Shown: positions 30,960-39,215 of the stretch, piece by piece
How the letters are laid out: each line of letters starts with the position of its first letter
How positions within the stretch are numbered: the stretch's first letter is position 1
Source: CAYLLD01 sp964425135
GTDB taxonomy: Bacteria > Pseudomonadota > Alphaproteobacteria > Rhodobacterales > Rhodobacteraceae
Reading direction: 5' to 3'
DNA: 39,272 bases
Assembly (NCBI GenBank): GCA_964425135.1
Contig: CAYRKW010000028.1
Span: forward strand, 1-39,272
Translations under genes and position numbers: made by a program
Notes under the pieces: model-generated
What the model saw: only the letters and a program-made list of their open reading frames with translations
Databases searched by the model: none
Told to the model about the DNA's origin: nothing

Positions 30960-30979
30960 AGCGCCGCCCAAAACCACAA

Positions 30980-31005
30980 TTTCGCATTTTGAAAATACTC
31001 CCCCG
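30980..31005. repeat. Short intergenic repeat (TTTCGCATTTT...AATACTCCCCCG)
   Basis: TTTCGCATTTTGAAAATACT followed by CCCCCG is repeated, in inverse orientation and nearly exactly, at 39216-39243. Here it lies just after the response-regulator gene and runs into CTCCCCCGCGCGGGAG, a partial palindrome. Confidence 0.7.
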
Positions 31006-31034
31006 CGCGGGAGCGCAAATCACCTTTATAGCGT

Positions 31035-31050
31035 GCGCCCGTAAGGGCGC
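31035..31050. terminator. Weak stem-loop between convergent genes
   Basis: GCGCCC-GTAA-GGGCGC forms a 6-bp stem between the convergent response-regulator and glycosyltransferase genes. No real T-run follows on either strand, so any termination role is tentative. Confidence 0.35.
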
Positions 31051-31065
31051 CCCGTTTGATTGGTC

Positions 31066-31674
31066 TTAAAATAGCGCGGGAGCGCGCGATCTCAAACGAT
31101 GCAAATCCTCCAGTGTATCCACATCATCGAGCATATCTGTCAGCGCTACCGCACCAAACCGCTCCAGCCGCGCGCGGGTGTCGTTCAGCGTTTGTCGATG
31201 CGACCAGCGCACATCATCCAACAGACCGCTCGGGCAGCGCGCGCCTGCGTGTTTGAGCCCGATCAGCCAAAAGCCCCCATCGCTTGCCGGACCTAGCACC
31301 GATGCGCGCGATCCAAGTGCCTCAAATGCCGCCCAAATATGCGTAGGCGTCACACCCGGAATATCCCCGCCAATAATCACCACTGGCCCGGGCGGCATGG
31401 CCCTGAACACCCGTGTCATCCGCGCGCCCAGATCGCCGCCACCCTGACCGATCCGCGGCAGATGTGCCGGCCAGACCCGCGCGCCCATAGTCGCAGGATC
31501 TGGTGCGACCGCCAGCACCACCTGCCAGCGCCGATCGCCCGACATCCTTGAAATCAACCGCTGCGTCTGATGGCGAAACCACCATGTCGCATCTATAACG
31601 CCCATATCCTTCGCCAGACGCGTTTTGACCCGCCCCGGTCGCGGCTCTTTGAGCATGATCACAAGGTGACGCAT
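31066..31674 (-). CDS. DUF2064/TIGR04282-type glycosyltransferase
   Basis: A 202-residue GT-A-fold protein resembling the TIGR04282 'arsenosugar-associated' glycosyltransferases. The nucleotide-binding start LVIMLKEPRPGRVKTRLAK, the GGGDLGARM segment, the acidic VVIIGGDIPGVTPTHI and LGPASDGGFWLIGLK are typical. ATG 31674 starts just before the motif, 7 bases after the aldolase stop; an in-frame ATG at 31710 would overlap the aldolase. No arsenic genes are nearby, so the arsenosugar label should not be read as function. It is last in dapE-aldolase-glycosyltransferase. Confidence 0.8.
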   Translation of the reverse strand: MRHLVIMLKEPRPGRVKTRLAKDMGVIDATWWFRHQTQRLISRMSGDRRWQVVLAVAPDPATMGARVWPAHLPRIGQGGGDLGARMTRVFRAMPPGPVVIIGGDIPGVTPTHIWAAFEALGSRASVLGPASDGGFWLIGLKHAGARCPSGLLDDVRWSHRQTLNDTRARLERFGAVALTDMLDDVDTLEDLHRLRSRAPALF

Positions 31675-31681
31675 GGGCGCG

Positions 31682-32434
31682 TTAGGATGCGTAATCGGAA
31701 CCTTCTTCATCGAGTATCAGCCGCAATTCTCTGAGATGATTGTCCACGACATCCGTATACGCCGCGATCTCTGCCGCCGTTGCTTCGGCGATATTATCGC
31801 TCAACACCTTGAGCGGCTGACCGGTTTGCAGCGCCAGAATATACGTCTCGCAGGCCCGCTCGAAATAATAGAGCGTATTCCATGCCTCGCCGATGGTCTC
31901 TCCGATAACCATGACCCCGTGATTGCCCATCACCATGGTCTTTTTTGCCGGATCGGTCAGAAGCCCGCAGACCCGCTCACCCTCATCCTCAAACGCAAGC
32001 CCGCCGTAATCGAGATCATAGACAATCCGGTTATAAAACATGCAGGTATTCTGATCGATCGGTGGCAGAACCGGATCAGACAAGCTCGCCAGAACGGTCG
32101 CATATTTCGAATGGATATGCAGCGCGCATTTGGCCCAAGGCACATTGCGGTGCAGCGATCCGTGCAGTCCCCAGGCTGTCGGATCGGGCGCGTGCGGTCC
32201 GGTCGCGCTGCCCGGGTCATTGGCATCAAGGAGCAGCAGATCCGAGCCCTTGATGCGCGTGAAATGCCGCCCGTTGGGGTTCATCAGAAACTTCGAGCCG
32301 TCCTCGCTGACCGATGCGGAGAAATGATTGGCCACCGCCTCATGCCAGTTGTTCCGCGCCGCCCAGCGGAAGGTCGCGGCAAGATCGGCCCGCGCATTTT
32401 TCACGCGCTGTTCGTCAAACACACCGTCTAGCAT
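31682..32434 (-). CDS. Class II aldolase/adducin family protein
   Basis: A 250-residue protein of the fuculose-phosphate-aldolase/adducin fold. The zinc ligands are visible as H106 and H108 (CALHIHSKYATV) and H172 (MGNHGVMVIG). The start of the fold has WHEAVANHFSASV, and FLMNPNGRHFTRI is conserved. In family members the metal supports retro-aldol or decarboxylation chemistry; substrate cannot be told from sequence. ATG 32434 has GAGAGAGG upstream and lies 4 bases after the dapE stop; a longer reading into dapE is a shadow. Co-transcription with dapE does not imply a role in lysine synthesis. Confidence 0.85.
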   Translation of the reverse strand: MLDGVFDEQRVKNARADLAATFRWAARNNWHEAVANHFSASVSEDGSKFLMNPNGRHFTRIKGSDLLLLDANDPGSATGPHAPDPTAWGLHGSLHRNVPWAKCALHIHSKYATVLASLSDPVLPPIDQNTCMFYNRIVYDLDYGGLAFEDEGERVCGLLTDPAKKTMVMGNHGVMVIGETIGEAWNTLYYFERACETYILALQTGQPLKVLSDNIAEATAAEIAAYTDVVDNHLRELRLILDEEGSDYAS

Positions 32435-32438
32435 TGAT

Positions 32439-33605
32439 TTAACCTCTCTCACTTTTCGCAAAATAACGCTCCAGCAGCGCGCCGTAAATCGCCTTGAGCG
32501 TATGGATTTGCGCCACCGGCACCCGCTCATCCACCTGATGCATGGTCTTGCCGACAAGCCCGCATTCGACCACCGGGCAATGGGCGCGGATGAAGCGCGC
32601 GTCCGATGTGCCGCCGCTTGTGGACAGCTCCGGCCGTCGCCCTGTATGGGTCTCAACCACATCGGCGATCATCTGCGAAAACGGGCCCGCGGGCGTGATG
32701 AAACTCTCGCCCGACACTTTGTAGCTCACATCAATCTCAATGCCAGTATTGCCAATCGCGCGCGCCACCTCTGCATTGATCCAATTGATCAGATCACTGG
32801 ATTTATGCGCATCATTGAACCGGATGTTGATCGTCGCGCTGGCTTTGGCGGGGATCACGTTATTCGCGGGATTGCCCACATCCACGGTCGTGATCGCAAG
32901 GGTGGAGGGGTCAAAAAACTCGGTTCCCTGATCCAACTCGTGCTGTGCCAAACGGTCCAGCATCCCAACCAACGGCGTGATTGGATTGCGCGCTCGGTGT
33001 AGATAGGCCGAATGCCCCTGCACGCCGGTCACCTCGAAAAACGCGGTCATCGAGCCGCGCCGTCCGATCTTGATCATCTCGCCCATCTCGCTGGGACACG
33101 TTGGCTCGCCGACAAGACACACATCCATGCGCTCGCCGTTTGCCTCCATCCAATCGAGAATAGCCGTCGTCCCGTCGGTGGCATCGCCCTCTTCATCGCC
33201 AGTGACGGTTACCACGACCGATCCGCGCGGGGGCGTTTGCATCACAAAATCAACCGCCGCCGCGACAAACGCCGCGACGCCCGATTTCATGTCGGTCGCG
33301 CCGCGCCCGTAGAGTGTATCGCCGTCAATCATTGCGCTGAATGGCGGGTGGGTCCAGTCGGTCTCATCACCCACCGGCACCACATCCGTGTGACCGTTGA
33401 ACCCGAATGTCGGACCGTCATCCGCCGATCCCCAGCGGGCAAAGAGGTTGTCGATCCCGCCCCGCTCAATCCGCGTGACCGCAAAACCCGCATCGGCGAG
33501 CATGGTTTGGAGGATAGTCAACGCCCCCGCATCCGCCGGGGTCACCGACGGGCAGCGGATAAGCTCTTGGGTCAAAACAACAGGATCAACGGGCGTGTGT
33601 GTCAT
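32439..33605 (-). CDS. dapE: Succinyl-diaminopimelate desuccinylase
   Basis: A 388-residue M20-family zinc hydrolase that releases LL-diaminopimelate from its N-succinyl form. Metal and catalytic residues are visible: H72 and D74 (FNGHTDVVPVG), D105 (GRGATDMKSGVAAF), E138/E139 (VTGDEEGDATDGT), and the C-terminal GGTSDARFI and GKTMHQVDERV. ATG 33605 (MTHTPVDPVV) is preferred to an in-frame start 9 codons earlier. It is the first gene of a three-gene minus-strand operon. With dapA and dapB elsewhere in the window it shows the succinylase route of DAP synthesis. Confidence 0.95.
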   Translation of the reverse strand: MTHTPVDPVVLTQELIRCPSVTPADAGALTILQTMLADAGFAVTRIERGGIDNLFARWGSADDGPTFGFNGHTDVVPVGDETDWTHPPFSAMIDGDTLYGRGATDMKSGVAAFVAAAVDFVMQTPPRGSVVVTVTGDEEGDATDGTTAILDWMEANGERMDVCLVGEPTCPSEMGEMIKIGRRGSMTAFFEVTGVQGHSAYLHRARNPITPLVGMLDRLAQHELDQGTEFFDPSTLAITTVDVGNPANNVIPAKASATINIRFNDAHKSSDLINWINAEVARAIGNTGIEIDVSYKVSGESFITPAGPFSQMIADVVETHTGRRPELSTSGGTSDARFIRAHCPVVECGLVGKTMHQVDERVPVAQIHTLKAIYGALLERYFAKSERG

Positions 33606-33641
33606 GGGACTTGGGTAGACGCAGCCCGTCAAATTGGCAAG

Positions 33642-33944
33642 TCACCGCGCGGGACTGCGCAGCCTTTCGACATTCTCGCAGGTCTTATCACACAAAGGCG
33701 CCATCGCAGCGCAGGCCACATCCAAGGGTGGCGCGCCCCTTATGGCGGACGCTGCTGCATCGCGCAGCGCATGACCAAAGGCCGCCGGTTTTTCGGCGAT
33801 CATGTCGTAGCTTTCCTCAAGCGTCAGACGCCCGCTCATGAATTGCATATTGCGCTGCATGACGACCCTGCTCGAATTACAGGTGAGTTCATTGACGCGC
33901 GATGTGAACGACAGCCACGACGCGGCAGCCTGATAAAAAGTCAT
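33642..33944 (-). CDS. Small phasin/'antifreeze'-annotated-like protein
   Basis: A 100-residue helical protein. Its second half follows the pattern of small Roseobacter proteins often labelled 'antifreeze' or phasin-like: MIAEKPAAFGHALRDAAAS, then MAPLCDKTCENVERL. ATG 33944 has AAGGGGAA at SD distance; the very long reading that continues upstream is a shadow of the divergent gene. The 'antifreeze' label is a database tradition and has no support in the sequence. Granule association (phasin-like amphipathic helices) is a possible role. Three cysteines (two in the last quarter) are unusual for a phasin. Confidence 0.6.
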   Translation of the reverse strand: MTFYQAAASWLSFTSRVNELTCNSSRVVMQRNMQFMSGRLTLEESYDMIAEKPAAFGHALRDAAASAIRGAPPLDVACAAMAPLCDKTCENVERLRSPAR

Positions 33945-34160
33945 TCCCGGTTCCCCTTGGCGTGCGTTTTCGCACATTGCTACGATGCTGCGCGATAAAG
34001 TCCGGTGTGTCACGAAGAAAACGCGGGCGGGGCGGGACAATCTCCAAATAAACCCAATGCGGGCCAGTTTTGGCCGCAATCCAAGCCGATATTTAACGCG
34101 CGAGACGCGTGGATATCCGCGTTTGTGAGGATTAACGGTAGTGTGAGCGGGGTTTCTACC

Positions 34161-34865
34161 ATGACGTTTGTTGAACGGTTTCCGTATTGGATTTTCATGA
34201 TCATCGGTGTGACGATGATCGGTGGGGCGTCCTTGCAGTATTTGTCTGCAACCGGCGCGTTGATGAAGCCATCCGAGGTTGTCGAGCGGCCGGAGGTGGC
34301 AGCGGGCGAGTTGGTGTTCTTCGGACAATTCGACGAGACGCAGCACATAGCCGAGAACGGCGATGTGCATTTGCTGGGGCAGCTTGATCCGTTCAACGCG
34401 AGAATTATCGAAGACCCAAAAAATGGCGAACTGGCCATGCATGCCTTTTATCCTGCCGAGGCAAAGCCCGACACGAAGATCGTGTCTGCGGTCATTGTGG
34501 CAGCGGATAATGCGGGCTTTCTGGCATGGTTGTCGCAAAATGGTAGCGGCAACGCGAGCATGGGCGATCTTTATGCCATCCATGGCAAAGTGACCCGCAA
34601 TCGTAAATATGTCTCGCAGGCGGTGAACTGGATTTCCGAGCAGGGCAAGACAACGCCTGAAGATTTCATCGTTTTCATGCCCTACATCGCCGAAGCGGCT
34701 GCGCCAAACACGCTCACGCGGCTTGAGCGCATCCTTCCGGTAACGATCATGCTGCTGGGTGGTTTGTGCCTTTTCATCGGCCACCGCCGCCGCGAAGTGC
34801 AGCGTATCCACGCCCGCAGCGAGCTTGGAAACGGTGTGGCAATTTTACACGGATTGCCGCAGTAA
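34161..34865 (+). CDS. Membrane-anchored periplasmic protein, paralogue A
   Basis: A 234-residue protein with one N-terminal membrane segment (about 8-29), a periplasmic domain (about 32-188), a second membrane segment (about 190-207) and a short basic cytoplasmic tail starting RRREV. It is clearly related to the next gene: AADNAGFLAWL (114-124), AIHGKV (139-144) and EDFIVFMPYI (167-176) recur there, as does the order of segments. I do not recognise a named family. ATG 34161 lies about 9 bases after GAGCGGGG; a GTG six codons earlier is possible. It is followed 84 bases later by the paralogue and may share a transcript. Confidence 0.75.
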   Translation: MTFVERFPYWIFMIIGVTMIGGASLQYLSATGALMKPSEVVERPEVAAGELVFFGQFDETQHIAENGDVHLLGQLDPFNARIIEDPKNGELAMHAFYPAEAKPDTKIVSAVIVAADNAGFLAWLSQNGSGNASMGDLYAIHGKVTRNRKYVSQAVNWISEQGKTTPEDFIVFMPYIAEAAAPNTLTRLERILPVTIMLLGGLCLFIGHRRREVQRIHARSELGNGVAILHGLPQ

Positions 34866-34949
34866 TGCATCATTAACCGCGTTGACACAGTTCTGCCCGT
34901 TTCTCTTGCCAAGGTTCAAGAGTGTAACGATTTGGGAAAGTAAAGAGTG

Positions 34950-35681
34950 ATGTCGAACGTATTTCGTGTATTTTTTCGCCTGCCGTGGTGGGCGTATATT
35001 GTCTTGGGATTTCTGACATTGCCCGCAGCGCTGCTGTTTTATCAGACCTCCGTTCAAGCCGAAGTGACCAAGCTTCAAGCGCGCGCAGGCGCCGGGCCGG
35101 ACCTTGTAGATCTGACATATTTCAATGCGGCCGAGAACCTGGGTCTTGGCGATGAGATCAATATCGTCGCGCAAATCAACCCTGCCTACACGAGCGAAAT
35201 TCAGTTCAAACGCTTCGCAGGATCGAACGGCAACAGCCATATGTTCGTTTTGTTCGGCGGTGCTGACAACGAGGCCGAGAAAATCGCGCAAGGCATCGTG
35301 ATTGCCAGGGACCGCGATGAATTCCTTGCATGGATGCGCCAGCGCGTGCTTGGTACTGGTGAATACAGCCCGATTTTTCACATCAACGGCAAAGTCGAAA
35401 CCTCCCACGGGATCGGCAGCCTGATCAGCAACGCCTTTGCAAACAACGGGCTGACGCGTTCGGATGATTTCATTGTCGTTATCCCGTTTGTGGACGGACG
35501 CGAGGCCGCGTTTGCGCCATCAGATGCGAACCCCATGACAGTGCCGCTGGGCCTTCTGGCCGCAGGCTCGCTGCTGCTGTTTATGGGTTTGAAGCGCCGC
35601 CGTTCGGTCTTGAAAAAATCCGAAGCGGTCGAGGCGCTGCTGCGCGAGCATGGCGATGCGATGGGCGTTCCCGCCGAATAA
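34950..35681 (+). CDS. Membrane-anchored periplasmic protein, paralogue B
   Basis: A 243-residue protein with the same layout as the preceding gene: a membrane segment (about 13-31), a periplasmic domain (about 35-195), a second membrane segment (about 197-213) and a basic tail KRRRSVLKK. Shared positions are RDRDEFLAWM (120-129), HINGKV (144-149) and DDFIVVIPFV (172-181). The catalytic or binding role is unknown. ATG 34950 directly follows an in-frame GTG (34947) and has AAAGAG upstream. A good terminator (35706-35731) ends the unit. The two-helix architecture with a central extracytoplasmic domain suggests that the pair forms a hetero-oligomer. Confidence 0.78.
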   Translation: MSNVFRVFFRLPWWAYIVLGFLTLPAALLFYQTSVQAEVTKLQARAGAGPDLVDLTYFNAAENLGLGDEINIVAQINPAYTSEIQFKRFAGSNGNSHMFVLFGGADNEAEKIAQGIVIARDRDEFLAWMRQRVLGTGEYSPIFHINGKVETSHGIGSLISNAFANNGLTRSDDFIVVIPFVDGREAAFAPSDANPMTVPLGLLAAGSLLLFMGLKRRRSVLKKSEAVEALLREHGDAMGVPAE

Positions 35682-35705
35682 GCCCCGCGCGTCTTTCCAG
35701 GCAGA

Positions 35706-35731
35706 AGCCGTCACACCCGTGGCGGTTTTTT
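35706..35731 (+). terminator. Terminator after the paralogous membrane pair
   Basis: CCGTCAC (35708-35714) pairs with GTGGCGG (35719-35725), including one G-T pair, and is followed by six T residues. It lies 25 bases after the stop codon. Confidence 0.8.
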
Positions 35732-35881
35732 GCGTTGCACGAGGGGCCATCCCCGCGCCGCCAAAGACATCCGATATCTGTTGCACGAACGCCACGTCCA
35801 TCGGCGATTTTCCGCCGCATCACATTCTGACCCAGTTTGGCCTTCAGTTAACAAATCGTAAATTAAAGCGAGTGTGACGTA

Positions 35882-36142
35882 ATGAGTGTAACAAAGTTTG
35901 TGAATATCGCCACAGGAGTGGCGTTCCTATGTGCCGCCGGGTTTGGCTCCACAGCCGCGGCTGAAACCAACTCCCCATGCAGCGCAGCAACGCCCGAGCT
36001 GTGCGCCTACATTGATGTCAACGGAGATGTCGATGTGGCCGCCGTTCGGGCAGCCGCCGCCAAAAGCGGTGGCGCAACCTTGAAAATCTGGGTTCACGAC
36101 GCGCAAGCGGCTGGCAAATACGCCTCTCTAGCCGCTGAGTAA
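35882..36142 (+). CDS. Small exported protein of unknown function
   Basis: An 86-residue protein with a signal peptide (MSVTKFVNIATGVAFLCAAG, cleavage likely after TAAA). The short mature part has two cysteines (SPCSAATPELCAY) near its start and the acidic IDVNGDVDVAAV. No family is recognised. It has its own upstream region after the terminator at 35731, with the AT-rich GTTAACAAATCGTAAATTAA, so it is probably transcribed separately from the membrane pair. Its 3' end is 14 bases from the convergent gene end. Confidence 0.7.
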   Translation: MSVTKFVNIATGVAFLCAAGFGSTAAAETNSPCSAATPELCAYIDVNGDVDVAAVRAAAAKSGGATLKIWVHDAQAAGKYASLAAE

Positions 36143-36156
36143 CGCCGAGGTTTTGG

Positions 36157-36483
36157 TCAGTCGAAAAACGGCGTCAGTTGCGCCACGATAACCGAATTTT
36201 CTTCAAGAGCGCGATCCATCAGGTCGCGCTCTTCTTGTGCGATGTCATGGCCCTCATCCAGACGCTCTTCGAGGGTGCCGTAACCTGACACATCAAGCGG
36301 CGCGAGATCTGCCTGTTTGAGAATAGCGACGGTTTCGCGCACCGCCTCCGCTTCATCGACGCCGGACGCATAGCACATCAGCGCCGCACCTGTTGCCTCC
36401 TTGGGCAGACCGTCACCGGCGTTGCGACCAACTTCAACGAGCAGCGTGTAAACCTGCTGCGGTCGTTTTGTCTTCTCCGTCAT
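36157..36483 (-). CDS. Unknown protein translationally coupled to pncB
   Basis: A 108-residue acidic soluble protein (QVYTLLVEVGRNAGDGLP near the start; DEAEAVRETVAILKQADLAP in the middle; EEENSVIV-like end). I do not recognise a family. The ATG shares a base with the pncB stop (TGATG), so it is translated from the same message as pncB. A role in nicotinate or NAD metabolism, or regulation of PncB, is possible only from this coupling. No catalytic motif is visible. Confidence 0.75.
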   Translation of the reverse strand: MTEKTKRPQQVYTLLVEVGRNAGDGLPKEATGAALMCYASGVDEAEAVRETVAILKQADLAPLDVSGYGTLEERLDEGHDIAQEERDLMDRALEENSVIVAQLTPFFD

Positions 36484-37778
36484 CAGACGATCACCGGCTC
36501 AGCCGATTGTTCGGTCAGATCAAAGACGCGGCGATAGCGCTCGATTTGATCTGGCGGCCCCATCGCCTTGCCGACATTATCCGACAGTTTGACCGTCGCG
36601 CGCCCGTTCGCTTCCACCGCCTTGCACACCAGCGAGAACGGCGCGAGCGCATCATCCGGCGCAAGCCCGCGAAAATCATTAGTCAACAGCGTGCCCCAGC
36701 CAAAGGCCAGCCGCACCCGCCCGTGAAAAATGCTGTGGAGTTCACAGATTTTCTGCACATCAAGCCCGTCCGAGAAGATGATCAGCTTCTCGCGCGGATC
36801 CTGTCCAGTGTCCGACCACCACTTGATCGCGCGCTCCGCCCCCGTCGCCGGATCGCCGCTGTCGATCCGCACCCCGGTCCAGTTCTCCAGCCACTCTGGC
36901 GCATTATCCAAAAAGCCTTGGGTGCCGTAAGTGTCGGGCAGGATGATGAGCAGATTGCCGTCATAATCCTTCTGCCAATTTTCCAACACATCATAAGGCG
37001 CGCGCTTCAACGCTTCATCATTGCCCGCCAGTGCCGAATAGACCATCGGCAACTCATGGGCGTTGGTCCCGATCGCTTCCAGATCGCGCTTCATGGCGAT
37101 CAGACAGTTGGAGCAACCTGCGAATTTATCCCCCAACCCCTCGATCATCGCCTGCACGCACCAATCCTGCCACAGATACGAATGCCGCCGCCGCGTGCCG
37201 AAATCCGCCAGCGCCAAACCATCGAGATCACGCAACTGCTCGGCCTTTTCCCAGACACGGCTCATGGCGCGGGCGTAGAGTACCTGCAAATCGAACTTGC
37301 CCATCTTTCGCAGCACCGCGCGGCTGCGCAGCTCGGTCAGGATCGCCAGTGCCGGTATCTCCCACATCATCACATCCGGCCAAGAGCCCTCGAACGTCAG
37401 CTCATACTGCCCGTCGTTCTTGCGCAGCTCATATTCAGGCAGGGAGAAATGCTCGAACCAGTCGATGAACTCAGGGCTGAACATCCGCTCTTTGCCATAA
37501 AACGTATTGCCGCGCAGCCATGTGACCTCGCCGCGCCGCAGCTTGAGCGTGCGGGCATGATCGAGCTGCGCGCGCAACTCATTCTCATCGATCAACTCGG
37601 CAAGTCGGATGGCCTTGGTGCGATTGATCAGCGAAAACTTAACCCGCACATCCGCGTTTCGCTTGTGTACGGTCTGCGCCATCAACAGTTTGTAAAAATC
37701 CGTATCCAAGAGCGAGCGGACAATTGGGTCCAGATCCCATGTGTGGTCATGCACCCGCTTGGCGATATCAATCATCAT
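36483..37778 (-). CDS. pncB: Nicotinate phosphoribosyltransferase
   Basis: A 431-residue enzyme that makes nicotinate mononucleotide from nicotinate and PRPP with ATP hydrolysis. The phosphorylated His is H241 in GTNAHELPM (237-245). The N-terminal SLLDTDFYKLLMAQ, FGTRRRHSYLWQDW (193-206), VRIDSGDP and IIFSDGLD (phosphate-binding) are intact. ATG 37778 lies 24 bases after the pncA stop. The gene order pncA-pncB-unknown gives the two steps from nicotinamide to NaMN in one transcript. Confidence 0.96.
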   Translation of the reverse strand: MMIDIAKRVHDHTWDLDPIVRSLLDTDFYKLLMAQTVHKRNADVRVKFSLINRTKAIRLAELIDENELRAQLDHARTLKLRRGEVTWLRGNTFYGKERMFSPEFIDWFEHFSLPEYELRKNDGQYELTFEGSWPDVMMWEIPALAILTELRSRAVLRKMGKFDLQVLYARAMSRVWEKAEQLRDLDGLALADFGTRRRHSYLWQDWCVQAMIEGLGDKFAGCSNCLIAMKRDLEAIGTNAHELPMVYSALAGNDEALKRAPYDVLENWQKDYDGNLLIILPDTYGTQGFLDNAPEWLENWTGVRIDSGDPATGAERAIKWWSDTGQDPREKLIIFSDGLDVQKICELHSIFHGRVRLAFGWGTLLTNDFRGLAPDDALAPFSLVCKAVEANGRATVKLSDNVGKAMGPPDQIERYRRVFDLTEQSAEPVIV

Positions 37779-37802
37779 ATGGCTGTTCCTTAAATGCGCG
37801 CC

Positions 37803-38399
37803 TTAGCCCGTGCGTACACCAGCATCCTTGAAATTTGTCAAAGCCGCATCAAGCGTGCCGCCCATATCAATCGCCCGGCAAGCCTCCAGTAACACCTGCG
37901 CGCCAAAGCCTTCCTTAACCGCGTCGAGCGCAGACCAGGCAACGCAGTAATCGGTGGCCAGTCCGACAAAGTCGAGATCGTCGATGGCGCGATCGCGCAA
38001 ATAGCCTGCAAGACCGGTGCGTGTGCTCTGGTCGTTCTCGAAAAACGCCGAATAGCTGTCGATAGTACTGCGAAAGCCTTTGCGGATCACCAGATCAGCG
38101 CGATCCGTATTCAGATCCGGGTGAAATGCCGCACCCGCGCTGCCCTGCACACAATGGGATGGCCAAAGCATCTGTTCGCCGTAAGGCATCTGCGTTGTGG
38201 TGAAGGCCTGAGCACCCGCATGATTTTCCGCAAACGACGAATGATCCGCCGGATGCCAGTCTTGCGTCAGGATCACCGCATCATAATCACCCATCATCGC
38301 GTTGATGGGGGCGACAATCGCATCCCCATCCGCAACCGCAAGGCTGCCACCGGGGCAAAAGTCATTTTGTACATCTACAACGATCAAAGCGCGCGCCAT
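37803..38399 (-). CDS. pncA: Nicotinamidase (bifunctional nicotinamidase/pyrazinamidase)
   Basis: A 198-residue cysteine hydrolase that deamidates nicotinamide to nicotinate. The catalytic triad is D9 (IVVDVQNDFCPGG), K107 (VIRKGFRS) and C152 (LATDYCVAWS). Metal ligands are D47 and H49 (TQDWHPADHSSF) and H82 (WPSHCVQG). ATG 38399 has the strong SD GAGGAGGGG; a start 19 codons earlier is in frame but lacks family similarity. First gene of the NAD-salvage operon with pncB. Confidence 0.96.
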   Translation of the reverse strand: MARALIVVDVQNDFCPGGSLAVADGDAIVAPINAMMGDYDAVILTQDWHPADHSSFAENHAGAQAFTTTQMPYGEQMLWPSHCVQGSAGAAFHPDLNTDRADLVIRKGFRSTIDSYSAFFENDQSTRTGLAGYLRDRAIDDLDFVGLATDYCVAWSALDAVKEGFGAQVLLEACRAIDMGGTLDAALTNFKDAGVRTG

Positions 38400-38477
38400 C
38401 GGCCCCTCCTCAGGTCTGGGAGCCGTCATGTAAACGCAATTGCCGGCCGCGTGCAAACCGATGACGCGCGCCCGCGA

Positions 38478-39071
38478 TCAGAGTTGGAGCACCGGATAAA
38501 GCGATGCGATCAACAAAACCGCCATGGTGATATTGAACATCCGCAAATGCCGCCGCTCCGACAGTAAGCTGCGCATTTTTTGGCCCATCACCGTCCAAAG
38601 ACTGACGCAAGGAATGTTAATGAGACCAAAGACAAGCGCCATGAGCGTCACACTTTCCAAAGTGCGCCCCGGCGCATAAACCGTCGCCGCTGTGATCCCC
38701 ATCATCCATGCCTTTGGATTGACCCACTGAAACAAAGCCGCCTGCATAAACGTAATCGGCGTCCCTTCCGCCTGCCCATTACCCGGCGGGGCGGCATTGG
38801 CGATCTTCCAGGCCAAAAACAACATGTAGAGCACGCAAAGCACCTTAAGGATCGTGTTGGCCTGCTCATAGGTCTCGAAAATCTGCGCCAAACCCAGCCC
38901 GACCAGCATGAGCATCACAATAAACCCGACACCAACACCAAACATATGCGGCAGCGTGCGCGAAAACCCGAAATTGGCCCCTGACGTCATCAACATCAGA
39001 TTATTCGGCCCCGGCGTGATCGAGGACACAAATGCAAATACGACAAGCGCCCAGAGAAGATCTAAAGTCAT
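38478..39071 (-). CDS. LysE/RhtB-family amino-acid exporter
   Basis: A 197-residue integral membrane protein with about five or six hydrophobic segments. The family motif SSITPGPNNLMLMTSG (16-31) at the first loop, LGLAQIF, LYMLFLAWKIANA and FQWVNPKAWMMGI are all present. It probably exports an amino acid or homoserine lactone-like compound; the substrate is not predictable. ATG 39071 is chosen because the first membrane segment starts immediately; a start 33 codons earlier would add a non-homologous tail. It is monocistronic, upstream of pncA in the same direction with a 78-base gap. Confidence 0.9.
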   Translation of the reverse strand: MTLDLLWALVVFAFVSSITPGPNNLMLMTSGANFGFSRTLPHMFGVGVGFIVMLMLVGLGLAQIFETYEQANTILKVLCVLYMLFLAWKIANAAPPGNGQAEGTPITFMQAALFQWVNPKAWMMGITAATVYAPGRTLESVTLMALVFGLINIPCVSLWTVMGQKMRSLLSERRHLRMFNITMAVLLIASLYPVLQL

Positions 39072-39215
39072 CGCGGGTGACCTTAGACCAATAATTCCCA
39101 GGGAAAAGCGCGCAATTGTACCCACAGCATTTGTCGTCCCAAACAGAGTGTCGGCGTCCCGCCGCCACACGACTATAATTTTCGTTCAAGCCACGAAGGC
39201 TGTCGCTACCCGCGA

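Noticed and set aside
31066..31674. Arsenosugar biosynthesis role for the glycosyltransferase
   Set aside because: The label comes only from a family name; no arsenic or radical-SAM genes are nearby.
33642..34811. Very long minus-strand frame of 389 codons
   Set aside because: Only its last 100 codons look real (ATG 33944 with SD). The rest is antisense to the clear membrane-protein gene at 34161-34865.
35849..35873. CtrA-type site upstream of the small exported protein (TTAACAAATCGTAAATTAA)
   Set aside because: The spacing and second half do not fit TTAA-N7-TTAA; AT-rich DNA explains the resemblance.
36393..37793. 466-codon plus-strand frame opposite pncB
   Set aside because: It is antisense to an enzyme with all its catalytic residues and has Arg/His/Gln-rich shadow composition.
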